This document shows, piece after piece, positions 7,507 to 15,922 of a stretch of 64,000 nt of DNA; positions within the stretch are counted from its first letter, which is position 1, and every line of letters begins with the position of its first letter. A model generated the notes under the pieces. That model worked only from the letters and a program-made list of their open reading frames with translations, had not been told where the DNA came from and made no database searches. Source of the DNA: Halosimplex aquaticum (GTDB lineage Archaea; Halobacteriota; Halobacteria; Halobacteriales; Haloarculaceae); assembly GCF_028747785.1 (NCBI RefSeq), contig NZ_CP118158.1, positions 2,604,001-2,668,000 on the forward strand, given 5' to 3'. Position numbers and translations under genes: made by a program.

Positions 7507-9108
7507 TCACTCCCGGCTCTGGTACCAGTCGAGGGCGGCGACCACGAACTCGAAGGCGACGATCAGGCCGACGACCACGCCCGCCGCCTCGACGGTCGTG
7601 AGGTCGACTGCGTCGATGCGCTGGAGCAGTTGCGGATCGGGGCTCCCGAGGTAGCCGACGAACAGCGAGAGCGGCCAGACGGCGACCCGCGCTCGGGCGA
7701 AGGCCCGGTATGCGCGCCCGGTCCTGCCGGCGCGGCGGGCGATGTACAGCGCGGTCTCGTAGAGCGCGATGAGGGCGAGGCCGATCAGCAGCGGCGTCAT
7801 CCGGGTCACGCCGAACTCCGCGAGCGCCGACGTGACCGCGGCCGGGAGCTGGTCGTAGTAGCCCGAGGGGAGCGGGGCGGTGCTGACCGCGTAGCCGGCG
7901 ACGGCCGCGGTCAGCCAGACGAACGGCCGGCGGGCCGCGAGGTCTTCGGCCTCGACCGCGGTCGCCTCGCCCGTCCAGTACAGCAGCAGGAGCGTCCCCT
8001 CGAACAGCAGGATCATCGTCGCGGCGACGAGGATGGGGGCCATGCCGGTCGGGTCCGGGCTGAACAGGAAGGCGATGGTGGCGAAGCCGCCCCAGAAGTA
8101 GATGCGCCGCGCCGCGAGCCAGCGCCGAGAGGTGACGCCCATCATGACCGCGAGCATGATGAGCAGCGGGATCTGGAAGACGAGCGCGAAGAAGCCGAGC
8201 ATCATCACGATGAGGTTGAACGTCTCGGTCAGGCTGAAGGTGACCTCGGCGGCCTGGCTCGTGTAGCCGGTGAAGTACGCGAAGAGGGTCGGGAGCACGA
8301 GCAGGTAGGCGAAGAGCACGCCGACGAACGCGAGAACGAGGCTGGTCGGGACGGACGCGAGGTAGTAGCGTCGTTCGCGGGGGTAGAGGCCGGGCCGCAT
8401 GAACAGGTACGACTCGTAGACGGTCAGCGGGAGCGCGGCGATGAACCCGACCAGCGAGGCGACCTTCAGGCGGGCGAACATCAGCGCGAGCGGGTGGAAC
8501 AGGTACGGACAGGCCGCGTCGGCGGTCGGGTCGGTCGTCGGGCAGACGCCCGGCGACCCCGGCAAAAAGGAGTACCACAGGAAGTTGATCATGCGGTCGG
8601 CGAATGGGAACGCCAGGCCCGAGACGAGCGCCATCACGACGATGACGACGCCCAGCCGGCGGACCATCTCCTCGATGTGCTCGGCCAGCGGCATCTCCTC
8701 GTCGTCCGGCGCGCCGACGTTCTCGGGCGCGGCGGGCGCCCCCTCCGTGGGGCCGCCCGTCGACGGGTCCACGTGGGGGTTGATGTCGCCGCCGAACTCC
8801 GTGGCGTCGGACCCGCCGTCGGCGGCCGCGTCGCTGTCGTCGGCCCCGAAGTCGGTCGAGTCCGACGCGACGGCCTCGGGGCCGGCGTCGTCGGGCCGCT
8901 CCGACGGTTCGTCGTCCGTCCAGACCGGGTCGGGGGATCCGTCGTCGAGGTTTTCGGTGTCGTCCGACGCGTCGGCGTCCGGAGGGCCGTCGGTGCGCCG
9001 GTCGGCCGAGGGGTCCGAGCGGGCCGACGGGTCGCCGCCGACGGACTCGTCGGGCGGACCGGCGGCTCCCTCGTCGTCGTCCGCGTCGCCGGGCCGCTCG
9101 TCAGTCAT
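7507..9108 (-). CDS. tatC: Twin-arginine translocase subunit TatC (TatCo, single-domain) with long acidic N-terminal extension
   Basis: 533 residues. Residues 1-135 are a hydrophilic, Asp/Ser/Gly-rich tail. The TatC fold starts at DDEEMPLAEHIEEMVRRL (135-152), with six membrane spans to about 400, followed by further hydrophobic segments at the C-terminus. TatC is the membrane receptor for folded proteins carrying twin-arginine signals; haloarchaea send most secreted proteins through Tat. The acidic tail should lie on the cytoplasmic side (topology inference) and is far longer than in bacterial TatC (about 250 residues in total). It is divergent from the tandem TatC at 9270, and a minus-strand TATA-like CTTACAATAG lies at 9131-9140. 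Confidence 0.9.
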   Translation of the reverse strand: MTDERPGDADDDEGAAGPPDESVGGDPSARSDPSADRRTDGPPDADASDDTENLDDGSPDPVWTDDEPSERPDDAGPEAVASDSTDFGADDSDAAADGGSDATEFGGDINPHVDPSTGGPTEGAPAAPENVGAPDDEEMPLAEHIEEMVRRLGVVIVVMALVSGLAFPFADRMINFLWYSFLPGSPGVCPTTDPTADAACPYLFHPLALMFARLKVASLVGFIAALPLTVYESYLFMRPGLYPRERRYYLASVPTSLVLAFVGVLFAYLLVLPTLFAYFTGYTSQAAEVTFSLTETFNLIVMMLGFFALVFQIPLLIMLAVMMGVTSRRWLAARRIYFWGGFATIAFLFSPDPTGMAPILVAATMILLFEGTLLLLYWTGEATAVEAEDLAARRPFVWLTAAVAGYAVSTAPLPSGYYDQLPAAVTSALAEFGVTRMTPLLIGLALIALYETALYIARRAGRTGRAYRAFARARVAVWPLSLFVGYLGSPDPQLLQRIDAVDLTTVEAAGVVVGLIVAFEFVVAALDWYQSRE

Positions 9109-9130
9109 TCGTCGCCGGGTTTGCGCTCCC

Positions 9131-9244
9131 CTATTGTAAGCCTTCTTTTCGCTCGTCCGTTCGGCCGGCGTCGAACGCCGATCACGGGCCGACGAGCGGC
9201 CGTTCGACCCGCCCGCGGAGTCTCGTGATGAATAGATTGATAAC
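9131..9244. promoter_or_regulatory. Divergent promoter region of the two tatC genes
   Basis: The 161-base gap has one TATA-like element facing each way: CTTACAATAG on the minus strand at 9131-9140 (about 26 bases before the tatCo ATG), and AATAGATTGATAAC on the plus strand at 9231-9244 (about 30 bases before the tatCt ATG). Both transcripts are probably leaderless or nearly so. Confidence 0.55.
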
Positions 9245-9269
9245 AGTCACTCGGTTACCACTCCCCGAG

Positions 9270-11477
9270 ATGGCTGCCGCGATCGACGAGGACACCAAAC
9301 GGACCGTCGCACAGGGTCGCGCGACCCTCGGGTCCATGATCGGCAGCGCCCGCGAAGACCTGCAGAAGGCGTTCATGGTCTTCGTTATCGGGTTCATGGG
9401 GACGTTCTACGCGCTGCGGCTCTACGTCTGGGACAAGCTCAAGGCCGACCTGAACCCACAGGCCCTCGCCAACACGGAGAAGACCGTCAAGATCGTCGCG
9501 ACGACGCCGTTCGACGTCATCCTCCTGCAGGCGAAGATCGGGATATTTATCGGGATCATCATGGCGGTCCCGGTCGTTATCTACTACGGCCGCGACGCCC
9601 TGCGAGCGCGGGGCTGGTGGCCGGCCGAAGACATCCCCCGCTGGAAACTCGCGTTCCCCGTGGTGCTGTCGGTCGTCCTCTTCGCCGCCGGCCTCGCGTA
9701 CGCGTACTACCTTTTCTTCCCGCTCATGCTCGGGTTCCTCGCCGGCAACGCCGCGACCGCCGGCTTCCAGCCCTCGTGGTCGATCGTGAAGTGGACCCAG
9801 TTCATCGCCTTCCTCGGACTGTCGTTCGGCCTCGCCGCGCAGCTACCGCTGGCGATGAGTTCGCTCGCGTACCTGCGGATCCTCAGCTACCAGTCGATGC
9901 GCGACCGCTGGCGTTACGCCGTGCTCGCGATCTTCGTGTTCGGCGCCTTCTTCTCGCCGCCGGACCCGCTCACCCAGATCATGTGGGCGCTCCCGCTGAT
10001 CGGCCTCTACGGCTTCAGCCTCGCGCTCGCACGCTTCGCCGAGCTCCTGCGCCGGTCGGCCGACGAGGTCTCGGCCGGCCAGGTCGTCCGCGCCTACTGG
10101 AACCAGCTGGCCGGTATCGCCCTCCTCACCTTCGCCGCGGGCTACCTCTTCGTCACCCGCCTCGGCGTCGCCGCGATCAACGACCTGCTCGCCAGCCTCC
10201 CCGAGAAGTACCAGCGCGGTCCCTACCCCAGCCTCGCCGAACTGACGGGCCTCGATCCGCAGATCGTCGCCGCGCTCGTCGGCGTCGCCGTGGCGGCCGT
10301 CGGGCTCGGCGCCGCCCTGTTCGCCTTCTCCATCCGTGAACTCGACGCGGCGCGCGACCCCACGGAGCCGACGGGGTCACCCGCGGACATCGACCTGCTC
10401 GCGCTCGACGCCGCGGCCATCCCCGCCACGCCGCCCGAGCGATTCGAGGACATGGACGAGCCGGAAGCCACGGAACTCGCCCGCGAGGCCCTGCAGGAGC
10501 AGGAAGACCCCGACAAGGCCCAGGCCATCCTCGACCGCTTCGACGAGGTCCAGGAGGCCAAAGAGGAACGCGCGGAGGCCGCCGAGGGCGGCGACGGGAC
10601 CGCGACCGCCGAGTCCGACGACGACGAGGGCGGCATCTTCACCTCGACGACGGCCGGCGTTGTCGACTCGTTCACCGAGGAGGAGACCACCGAGGACGAC
10701 ATCGGCGGCTACTACTACGACATCGCCTTCATCCTCGAGAGCCTCACCTCGCGGGCGTTCCGCATCGTCGGCCTGTTCGGCGTCGTGATGGCCGCGACCT
10801 TCGTCTTCCTCTACCAGGGCGGGATCAACACCGTCCGGAAGGCGTTCTTCGGCCGGCTGCCCGAGGGGCAGATCGCCCAGGCCGACATCGTGACGCTCCA
10901 CCCCGCGGAGGCGCTCATCTTCGAGATCAAGTTCGCCACGCTGCTCGGGCTGGTCGCGACCATTCCGCTGATCCTCTATTACGCCTGGCCGCGGCTCAAA
11001 GAGCGCGGCCTCGTCGGCGGCGACCGGCGGGTGCTCGGCGCGTGGGCCGTCTCGCTCATCGTCGGCATCGTGGGCGGGAGCCTGCTCGGGTTCTTCTACG
11101 TCGCGCCGGCGATCATCTCGTGGCTCGCCGCCGACGCCATCAACTCCAGCATGGTCATCTACTACCGGATCAACAACTTCGGCTGGCTGGTCGTCGCCAC
11201 CACCGTCGGCGTCGGCCTGCTCGTCGAGGTGCCGGTGACGATGTTCCTGTTCCACCGCGGCGGCCTGGTCACCTTCCAGACCATGTTCGACCGCTGGCGG
11301 ACAGTCGTCATGGCCATCGTCGTCACGGCGGCGTTCCTCACGCCGTCCAGCCTGCTCACCATGCTGGTGTTCTCCATCCCGACGGCCCTGGCGTACATGG
11401 TCGGCCTCGCGTTCCTGTGGGTCTACACCCTCGGCGGCCGACGCACGCCCCGGAAAGAGGGCGAAGCGGCCGACTGA
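9270..11477 (+). CDS. tatC: Tandem TatC translocase subunit (TatCt, two fused TatC domains)
   Basis: 735 residues containing two complete TatC-like membrane domains (about 35-370 and 500-725) joined by a roughly 130-residue hydrophilic, acidic linker (starting near DARDPTEPTGSPADID, with an EEVQEAKEERAEA-like helical stretch). Fused TatC proteins are a haloarchaeal speciality that works beside single-domain TatCo in twin-arginine export. No TatA lies in the window. ATG at 9270 (MAAAIDEDTKRT) is preferred over ATG 9225, which would lie inside the promoter and overlap the TATA element. The gene is divergent from tatCo. Confidence 0.92.
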   Translation: MAAAIDEDTKRTVAQGRATLGSMIGSAREDLQKAFMVFVIGFMGTFYALRLYVWDKLKADLNPQALANTEKTVKIVATTPFDVILLQAKIGIFIGIIMAVPVVIYYGRDALRARGWWPAEDIPRWKLAFPVVLSVVLFAAGLAYAYYLFFPLMLGFLAGNAATAGFQPSWSIVKWTQFIAFLGLSFGLAAQLPLAMSSLAYLRILSYQSMRDRWRYAVLAIFVFGAFFSPPDPLTQIMWALPLIGLYGFSLALARFAELLRRSADEVSAGQVVRAYWNQLAGIALLTFAAGYLFVTRLGVAAINDLLASLPEKYQRGPYPSLAELTGLDPQIVAALVGVAVAAVGLGAALFAFSIRELDAARDPTEPTGSPADIDLLALDAAAIPATPPERFEDMDEPEATELAREALQEQEDPDKAQAILDRFDEVQEAKEERAEAAEGGDGTATAESDDDEGGIFTSTTAGVVDSFTEEETTEDDIGGYYYDIAFILESLTSRAFRIVGLFGVVMAATFVFLYQGGINTVRKAFFGRLPEGQIAQADIVTLHPAEALIFEIKFATLLGLVATIPLILYYAWPRLKERGLVGGDRRVLGAWAVSLIVGIVGGSLLGFFYVAPAIISWLAADAINSSMVIYYRINNFGWLVVATTVGVGLLVEVPVTMFLFHRGGLVTFQTMFDRWRTVVMAIVVTAAFLTPSSLLTMLVFSIPTALAYMVGLAFLWVYTLGGRRTPRKEGEAAD

Positions 11478-11547
11478 GCCCCGATACGGCCGTTAGCCCA
11501 CGGCGGACTATCGGCCGTGACGACTGCAGGGTCGAGTCGGGTCGGTA

Positions 11548-13392
11548 CTACTCCGCGCGCGTGACGCCCGTGAACTCGAATCGGGCGCCAGAAGCGTTCT
11601 CGTCCGCGACCGCGGCCACCGACCAGCGGTGGGCCTCGGCGATTTCGCGCACGATGGCGAGCCCGAACCCGGTGCCGTCCTCGGTCGCACTCACGCCCCG
11701 CTCGAACACGCGCTCGGGCGGTTCGATCGCGATCCCCGGGCCGTCGTCGGCGACGTAGAAGCCGGGTTCGTCGTCCAGGGTGCCGACGCGGACGGTCACG
11801 TCCGCGCCGCCGTGTTCGATCGCGTTGCGGAAGACGTTCTCGAACAGGCGAGCGAGTCGGTCAGGGTCGGCCTCGATCGCGTAGGCCCAGTCCTGTTCGA
11901 GCGTCGCGGTCCCGGTGTCGACGGTGGACCAGGCCCTGGTGGCGACCGCGCTCGCGTCGGTCCGCTCGGTCTCCTCGATCTTGCCGCCGTCGCGGGCCAG
12001 CGAGAGCACGTCGTCGATGATCGAAGCCATCCGCTCGTGCATCTCCGCGACCGCGTCGAGGTCCGACTCGTCGCCGGTCTGCCGGTAGCGCTCAAGGCGG
12101 CCCCCGGCGACGTTGAGCGGGTTGCGAAGGTCGTGGGAGATGATGCTCGCGAACTCCTCCAGGCGCTCGTTCTGTCGGTCGAGCTCCCGCTCGCGGTGTT
12201 TCTGCTCGGTCACGTCGACGGTGACGCCGACCGTCCCGCGGAGGCGGCCCGAGTCGTCGTACCACGGCGCCTTGGTCGTCTGGAAGAAGAGATCCCGGCC
12301 GTTCGGCGGGCTGGCGCGTTCGATCCGACCGCGGATGGGTTCGCCGCTCTCGACCACCTGCCGGTCGTCGGCGACGGCCGCCTCGGCGTGGCTCGCCTCG
12401 TAGAGGTCAAAGTCCGTCTTCCCGTGGACGTCCTCCGGCGTCTGCAGGATCTTCCCCTCCGGCGACTCGATGAACGGCTCGACGACGTCCTCGCTAACGA
12501 GGACGTGCCGGCTCCGGTCGTCCTTGAAGTACACCGACATGGGGACGTGTTCGACGAGCGAGCGCAGCATGGCGCCCTCGTCGTAGTCGTCGTCGATCCC
12601 GCCGGGTCCGTCGTCGTCGGGCACCGTCGCGACGAGGTAGCCGATGCCCGCCGAGCGGTCGGCGACGATCTCGACTTCGCTCTTGAACGCCCCGTCGACG
12701 CCGGTGCAGTGCCACTCGCGGCGCTCGAAGTCGCCGTTCAGCGCCCCCTCGACGAACGTCTCGACGGAACCGCCGTCTCTGAGCCACTCCAGGTCCTCCT
12801 CGCCGGGTTCGCCCCGCCCGCGCCCGCGGAGTTCGTGCGTGATGTCCGTCTCGCGGAGGTCGGCGAGCGTGGCGTCGCCGATCGCCTGCGGGTCGAGCGC
12901 CCAGTTGTCGAAAAAGGTCTCGTTGGCCTCCCGGAGCCCGTAGGTGTCCAGGTCGAACGAGACGATGGCCTCGCCGCTCAGGTCGGCGAGGTGCCACCCC
13001 ACCTCGTCGCGTTCGCGCTCGACGAAGTCGCGGACCCGCGACCGGACCAGTCTCGACGTGTGCTCGTCGTCGGCGACGTACGCCGCCGCCGGGTCCTCCA
13101 GCACCCTGTCGAGCAGGTCCCCGGCGATCCGGTCGCCTCCCGGGTCCACGACGACCACCGGTCGCGCCGGGTCGGCCTCCCGAACCGCGCCGTAGTACGC
13201 CTCGTCCGGACCGCAGACGACGCAGACGGCCCCGCGTTCGACGCCCGCCCTGGCGGCCTCCTCCCCCTCGCCGTTCGGTGTCGAGACGGCCAGCGAGGTG
13301 TCCGCCTCCAGCGCGGCGACCGCCGCGTCACGGACCGCGTCGTCGGCCGCGACGACGGCGACTGTCGTCGAGATGTCCCCCGAGTGCGGCAT
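11548..13392 (-). CDS. PAS-domain sensor histidine kinase
   Basis: 614 residues, soluble. Order: an N-terminal receiver-like region (1-120) without a clear phospho-acceptor Asp pocket; two PAS-like domains (about 135-260 and 275-395, the latter ending GTVGVTVDVTEQKHRERE); a HisKA dimerisation helix with the phosphorylated His in FASIISHDLRNPL; and a HATPase with N box FENVFRNAIEHGG, G1 DDGPGIAI and G2 GTGFGLAIVREIAEAH. It probably senses an intracellular cue and passes phosphate to an unlinked response regulator, as is common in haloarchaea. It ends 71 bases from tatCt in tail-to-tail orientation. Confidence 0.9.
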   Translation of the reverse strand: MPHSGDISTTVAVVAADDAVRDAAVAALEADTSLAVSTPNGEGEEAARAGVERGAVCVVCGPDEAYYGAVREADPARPVVVVDPGGDRIAGDLLDRVLEDPAAAYVADDEHTSRLVRSRVRDFVERERDEVGWHLADLSGEAIVSFDLDTYGLREANETFFDNWALDPQAIGDATLADLRETDITHELRGRGRGEPGEEDLEWLRDGGSVETFVEGALNGDFERREWHCTGVDGAFKSEVEIVADRSAGIGYLVATVPDDDGPGGIDDDYDEGAMLRSLVEHVPMSVYFKDDRSRHVLVSEDVVEPFIESPEGKILQTPEDVHGKTDFDLYEASHAEAAVADDRQVVESGEPIRGRIERASPPNGRDLFFQTTKAPWYDDSGRLRGTVGVTVDVTEQKHRERELDRQNERLEEFASIISHDLRNPLNVAGGRLERYRQTGDESDLDAVAEMHERMASIIDDVLSLARDGGKIEETERTDASAVATRAWSTVDTGTATLEQDWAYAIEADPDRLARLFENVFRNAIEHGGADVTVRVGTLDDEPGFYVADDGPGIAIEPPERVFERGVSATEDGTGFGLAIVREIAEAHRWSVAAVADENASGARFEFTGVTRAE

Positions 13393-13416
13393 GACAGTTT
13401 CTTTACCGCATTCCCG

Positions 13417-13422
13417 AATAAA
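13417..13422 (-). promoter_or_regulatory. TATA-like element of the histidine kinase gene
   Basis: Minus-strand TTTATT within ACGTTTATTCGG lies 25-30 bases before the ATG at 13392, consistent with a leaderless transcript. Confidence 0.5.
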
Positions 13423-13522
13423 CGTGCCGCCGCTCTCGCTCCGACGGCGCGCTCCCGGACGCCGCCCCGATCTCGGTGAAACGAACTACCTATATTCGCG
13501 GAGTGACCTCTGACGAATATCT

Positions 13523-13699
13523 ATGCCGAAGATCAGCGTTGAAGTGCCCCAGGAGTTGCTCGACGACCTCGACGAGCACGTGGGCGAGAACGGCAAGTTC
13601 GTCAACCGGAGCGAGGCGATCCGGGCGTCCATGCGGAAGACGCTCGATATGCTCGACGACATCGACTCCCGACAGGGGCGACTGGAGGAAGAACGATGA
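13523..13699 (+). CDS. Ribbon-helix-helix (CopG-like) regulator
   Basis: A 58-residue protein: the N-terminal beta strand KISVEVPQELLDDLDEHV, a loop, then NRSEAIRASMRKTL, the second helix typical of RHH repressors, and a charged tail. The dimeric ribbon would insert in the DNA major groove. A TATA-like CCTATATTCG lies about 28 bases before the start. Its stop codon overlaps the next gene's ATG by 4 bases (ATGA), and GGAGG at 13684-13688 serves as a Shine-Dalgarno for the transporter, so the two are translationally coupled. It most likely regulates its own operon. Confidence 0.85.
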   Translation: MPKISVEVPQELLDDLDEHVGENGKFVNRSEAIRASMRKTLDMLDDIDSRQGRLEEER

Positions 13700-14406
13700 G
13701 CGACACGCGCGCGGCGCCGTCGCCGGTGCAGGTCGGCCTCATCGGCCTGTTCGTCACCGCCATCGTCACGGCGCAGGTGACCGCATCGAAGCTCCTGGCG
13801 TTCGGACTCCCGTTCAACTTGCCCGTGGTCCAGGGCTCGCTCGTGCTGCCCGGCGCGGCGCTGGCCTACGCGCTGACGTTCTTCGCCTCTGACTGCTACG
13901 CCGAACTGTACGGCCGGAAGGCGGCCACCGTCGTCGTCAACGTCGGCTTCGTGATGAACTTCGTCCTGCTCGCGCTGGTCTGGAGCACCATCGAGGCGCC
14001 GGCGCTCCCACAGGCCGCCCAGCCGGTCGACCTCGCCGCCTTCCGGAGCGTGCTCGGGTCGAGCACCTCCATCGTCGTCGCCAGCCTCGCGGCCTACCTC
14101 GTCAGCCAGAACTGGGACGTGTTCGCCTTCCACTGGATCCGCGACTACACCGACGGCGAGTACCTCTGGCTGCGCAACATCGGCTCGACCGCGACCAGCC
14201 AGCTTCTCGATACGATCATCTTCATCCTCGTCGGCTTCGTCCTGCTCGGCAGCACATCGCCCGCGGATGCCGTCGCGCTTATCGTCGGCCAGTACCTCTT
14301 CAAACTGCTCGTCGCCGTCGTCGACACCCCCTTCGTCTACGCCGTCGTCGCCGCCGTCCGCTCCCGGAAGACCGCCTCCGCGACCGCCTACTCGCGACCC
14401 GAGTGA
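13696..14406 (+). CDS. Queuosine/archaeosine precursor transporter (VUT/DUF165 family)
   Basis: 236 residues with six or so membrane segments. Family signatures visible: an N-terminal VTAQVTASKLLAFG helix, FASDCYAELYGRKAA after the second span, and a C-terminal VGQYLFKLLVAVVDTPFVY. Members import 7-deazaguanine precursors; in archaea these feed archaeosine in tRNA (family knowledge). The gene is translationally coupled to the RHH protein before it, which suggests precursor-linked or self-regulated uptake. No archaeosine synthesis gene is in the window. Confidence 0.85.
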   Translation: MSDTRAAPSPVQVGLIGLFVTAIVTAQVTASKLLAFGLPFNLPVVQGSLVLPGAALAYALTFFASDCYAELYGRKAATVVVNVGFVMNFVLLALVWSTIEAPALPQAAQPVDLAAFRSVLGSSTSIVVASLAAYLVSQNWDVFAFHWIRDYTDGEYLWLRNIGSTATSQLLDTIIFILVGFVLLGSTSPADAVALIVGQYLFKLLVAVVDTPFVYAVVAAVRSRKTASATAYSRPE

Positions 14407-14497
14407 CGGCGCCGCCCCGTCTCCGCTCCCGACCTGCGATTCTCCCGCGCTCTCGCTCACCCGTACAATTATGCCAACAGGGAGACTCTACGGGGCC

Positions 14498-14740
14498 ATG
14501 AACGTGGACGTGGACGCCGTCGTCGATGAACGCCCAGTCGTCGCGACCGCCCTCGTCGCGCTCGTCGCGACCGCGGCCTACGCCGGGATCCAGCTCGTCT
14601 TCGACAGCTCGGTCGCGGTCGCCGAGACGGCGTCGTTCGGCCTGATCTTCACGCTCGTCTACGTCGCCGGGAACCGCTATCTCCGGGACGGCGAAGGCGA
14701 ACAGCCCGACGACTCCCGGGCGGACGACCCCGCCGAGTGA
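14498..14740 (+). CDS. Small two-span membrane protein, unknown
   Basis: 80 residues: a short acidic start (MNVDVDAVVDERP), two hydrophobic spans (ATALVALVATAAYAGIQLVF and SFGLIFTLVYVAGN) and an acidic tail. An in-frame ATG at 14471 would add 9 residues, but the TATA-like ACAATTAT at 14465-14472 overlaps it, so 14498 is preferred. I do not recognise a named family. It ends two bases from the DUF5787 gene in tail-to-tail orientation. Confidence 0.65.
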   Translation: MNVDVDAVVDERPVVATALVALVATAAYAGIQLVFDSSVAVAETASFGLIFTLVYVAGNRYLRDGEGEQPDDSRADDPAE

Positions 14741-14741
14741 C

Positions 14742-15764
14742 TCACTCCAGAAACCGGTCGAGCCCGCTCTGGCGACGAGCGACGCCAGCCGGGTCGGGCT
14801 CCCAGGCGCTCCGCCGAGCACGGATCGCCTCCGCGTCGTCTGCTCGTTCGCCCTCGCCGGCCTGCTCGTCCGCGCCGTCGACCGCTCCGTCCCCCCCGAC
14901 GGGTTCGTACCCCGGGCACTCCGGGCCGCAGTCGGCCACGGGCCGAACGATCCCGTCCTGCCAGTCGCACCACGGGAGCCCCGCGCCGGCGTACTCGTCG
15001 GGCTCGGCCGCCGATGGGGCGCACCGCTGGCAGTCGGGCAGGTCGTACGTCCGCCACCCCTTGCCGTAGGCGCGTTCGGCGATGCGCCGGCGTTGGCGGC
15101 GCTTCTCGGCGGCGGTGACGGGCCGGACCTTCGCCCGGCCCGCCTCCCGGTCGAGCAGTTCGATGCCGGGCCCGTCGGTCGACAGCGGCTCTGCCTCGCG
15201 GACGACCTCGCGCTCGCCGGTCTCGGGGTCGAACCGCCAGACGCCGACCGCGTCGGGGAAGCGGTTGAGGTGTGCGCCGGTGACGTACGTCTCGGTGGCG
15301 AGGACGACCCGGTCGAACAGGCCCACGGAGACGTCGATGCGCAACTGGTCGCGCAGGTCGCCGGGGCGGTCGAGGTCGGGTTTGTTCTCGATACCCACGA
15401 GCGAGTCGAACCAGTCGGGGTAGCGGACGGTCTGGCGGACCGCGGCGCTCGACCCGTCGCGCTCGCGTTCGAAGAACCCGAGGTCGACCGCACGCTCGGC
15501 CACCGCGCGTGCGCGGTCGGGGTGACAGTCGAACGCATCGGTGACCGAACGGGCGGTGCCCGGGCCGACGGCGCTCTCGACGGCCAGCGGCGGGATCGTC
15601 TCGGAGGTGATGGCCGCGCGGCGCTCGAACTCGGGGCCGGGCTCGACGCAGACCACGTCGGCGACCCGGCGGCCGTGGACCGCGGCGCCGAGCTGCCGCC
15701 CGACGACGCGGTCGGGCGCCTCCAGGTGGGCACACAGCGCGAGTTCGAACGCGAACTCCTGCAC
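14742..15764 (-). CDS. DUF5787 family protein (haloarchaeal, unknown function)
   Basis: 340 residues, soluble. It begins QEFAFELALCAHLE, the usual family N-terminus, with VVCVEPGPEF and a conserved YPDWFDSLVGIENKPDLDRPGDLRDQLRIDVS block; the Glu-x-Lys-Pro-Asp pattern resembles nuclease-fold or restriction-like active sites. Near the end is a cysteine cluster (DLPDCQRC, WCDW, DCGPECPGY) that could bind zinc. No ATG fits; GTG at 15764 is the most sensible start. Upstream extension to 15893 would run into the promoter of the divergent vWA gene. A nuclease role is a guess only. Confidence 0.75.
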   Translation of the reverse strand: MQEFAFELALCAHLEAPDRVVGRQLGAAVHGRRVADVVCVEPGPEFERRAAITSETIPPLAVESAVGPGTARSVTDAFDCHPDRARAVAERAVDLGFFERERDGSSAAVRQTVRYPDWFDSLVGIENKPDLDRPGDLRDQLRIDVSVGLFDRVVLATETYVTGAHLNRFPDAVGVWRFDPETGEREVVREAEPLSTDGPGIELLDREAGRAKVRPVTAAEKRRQRRRIAERAYGKGWRTYDLPDCQRCAPSAAEPDEYAGAGLPWCDWQDGIVRPVADCGPECPGYEPVGGDGAVDGADEQAGEGERADDAEAIRARRSAWEPDPAGVARRQSGLDRFLE

Positions 15765-15922
15765 AGGAACGGGTTGGCGCGAGCGGACATAAGCGCGACG
15801 CGTCGCCGCGAACGCCCGGTCCGAGGACCGCTCGCGCCGCGCCGTCGCCGGACGCGTCAGTTCACCGATACACTTTTGATCGGTCGTGAGCAACTGGCAA
15901 TGAGATTAGGGTGACGTGGGAA

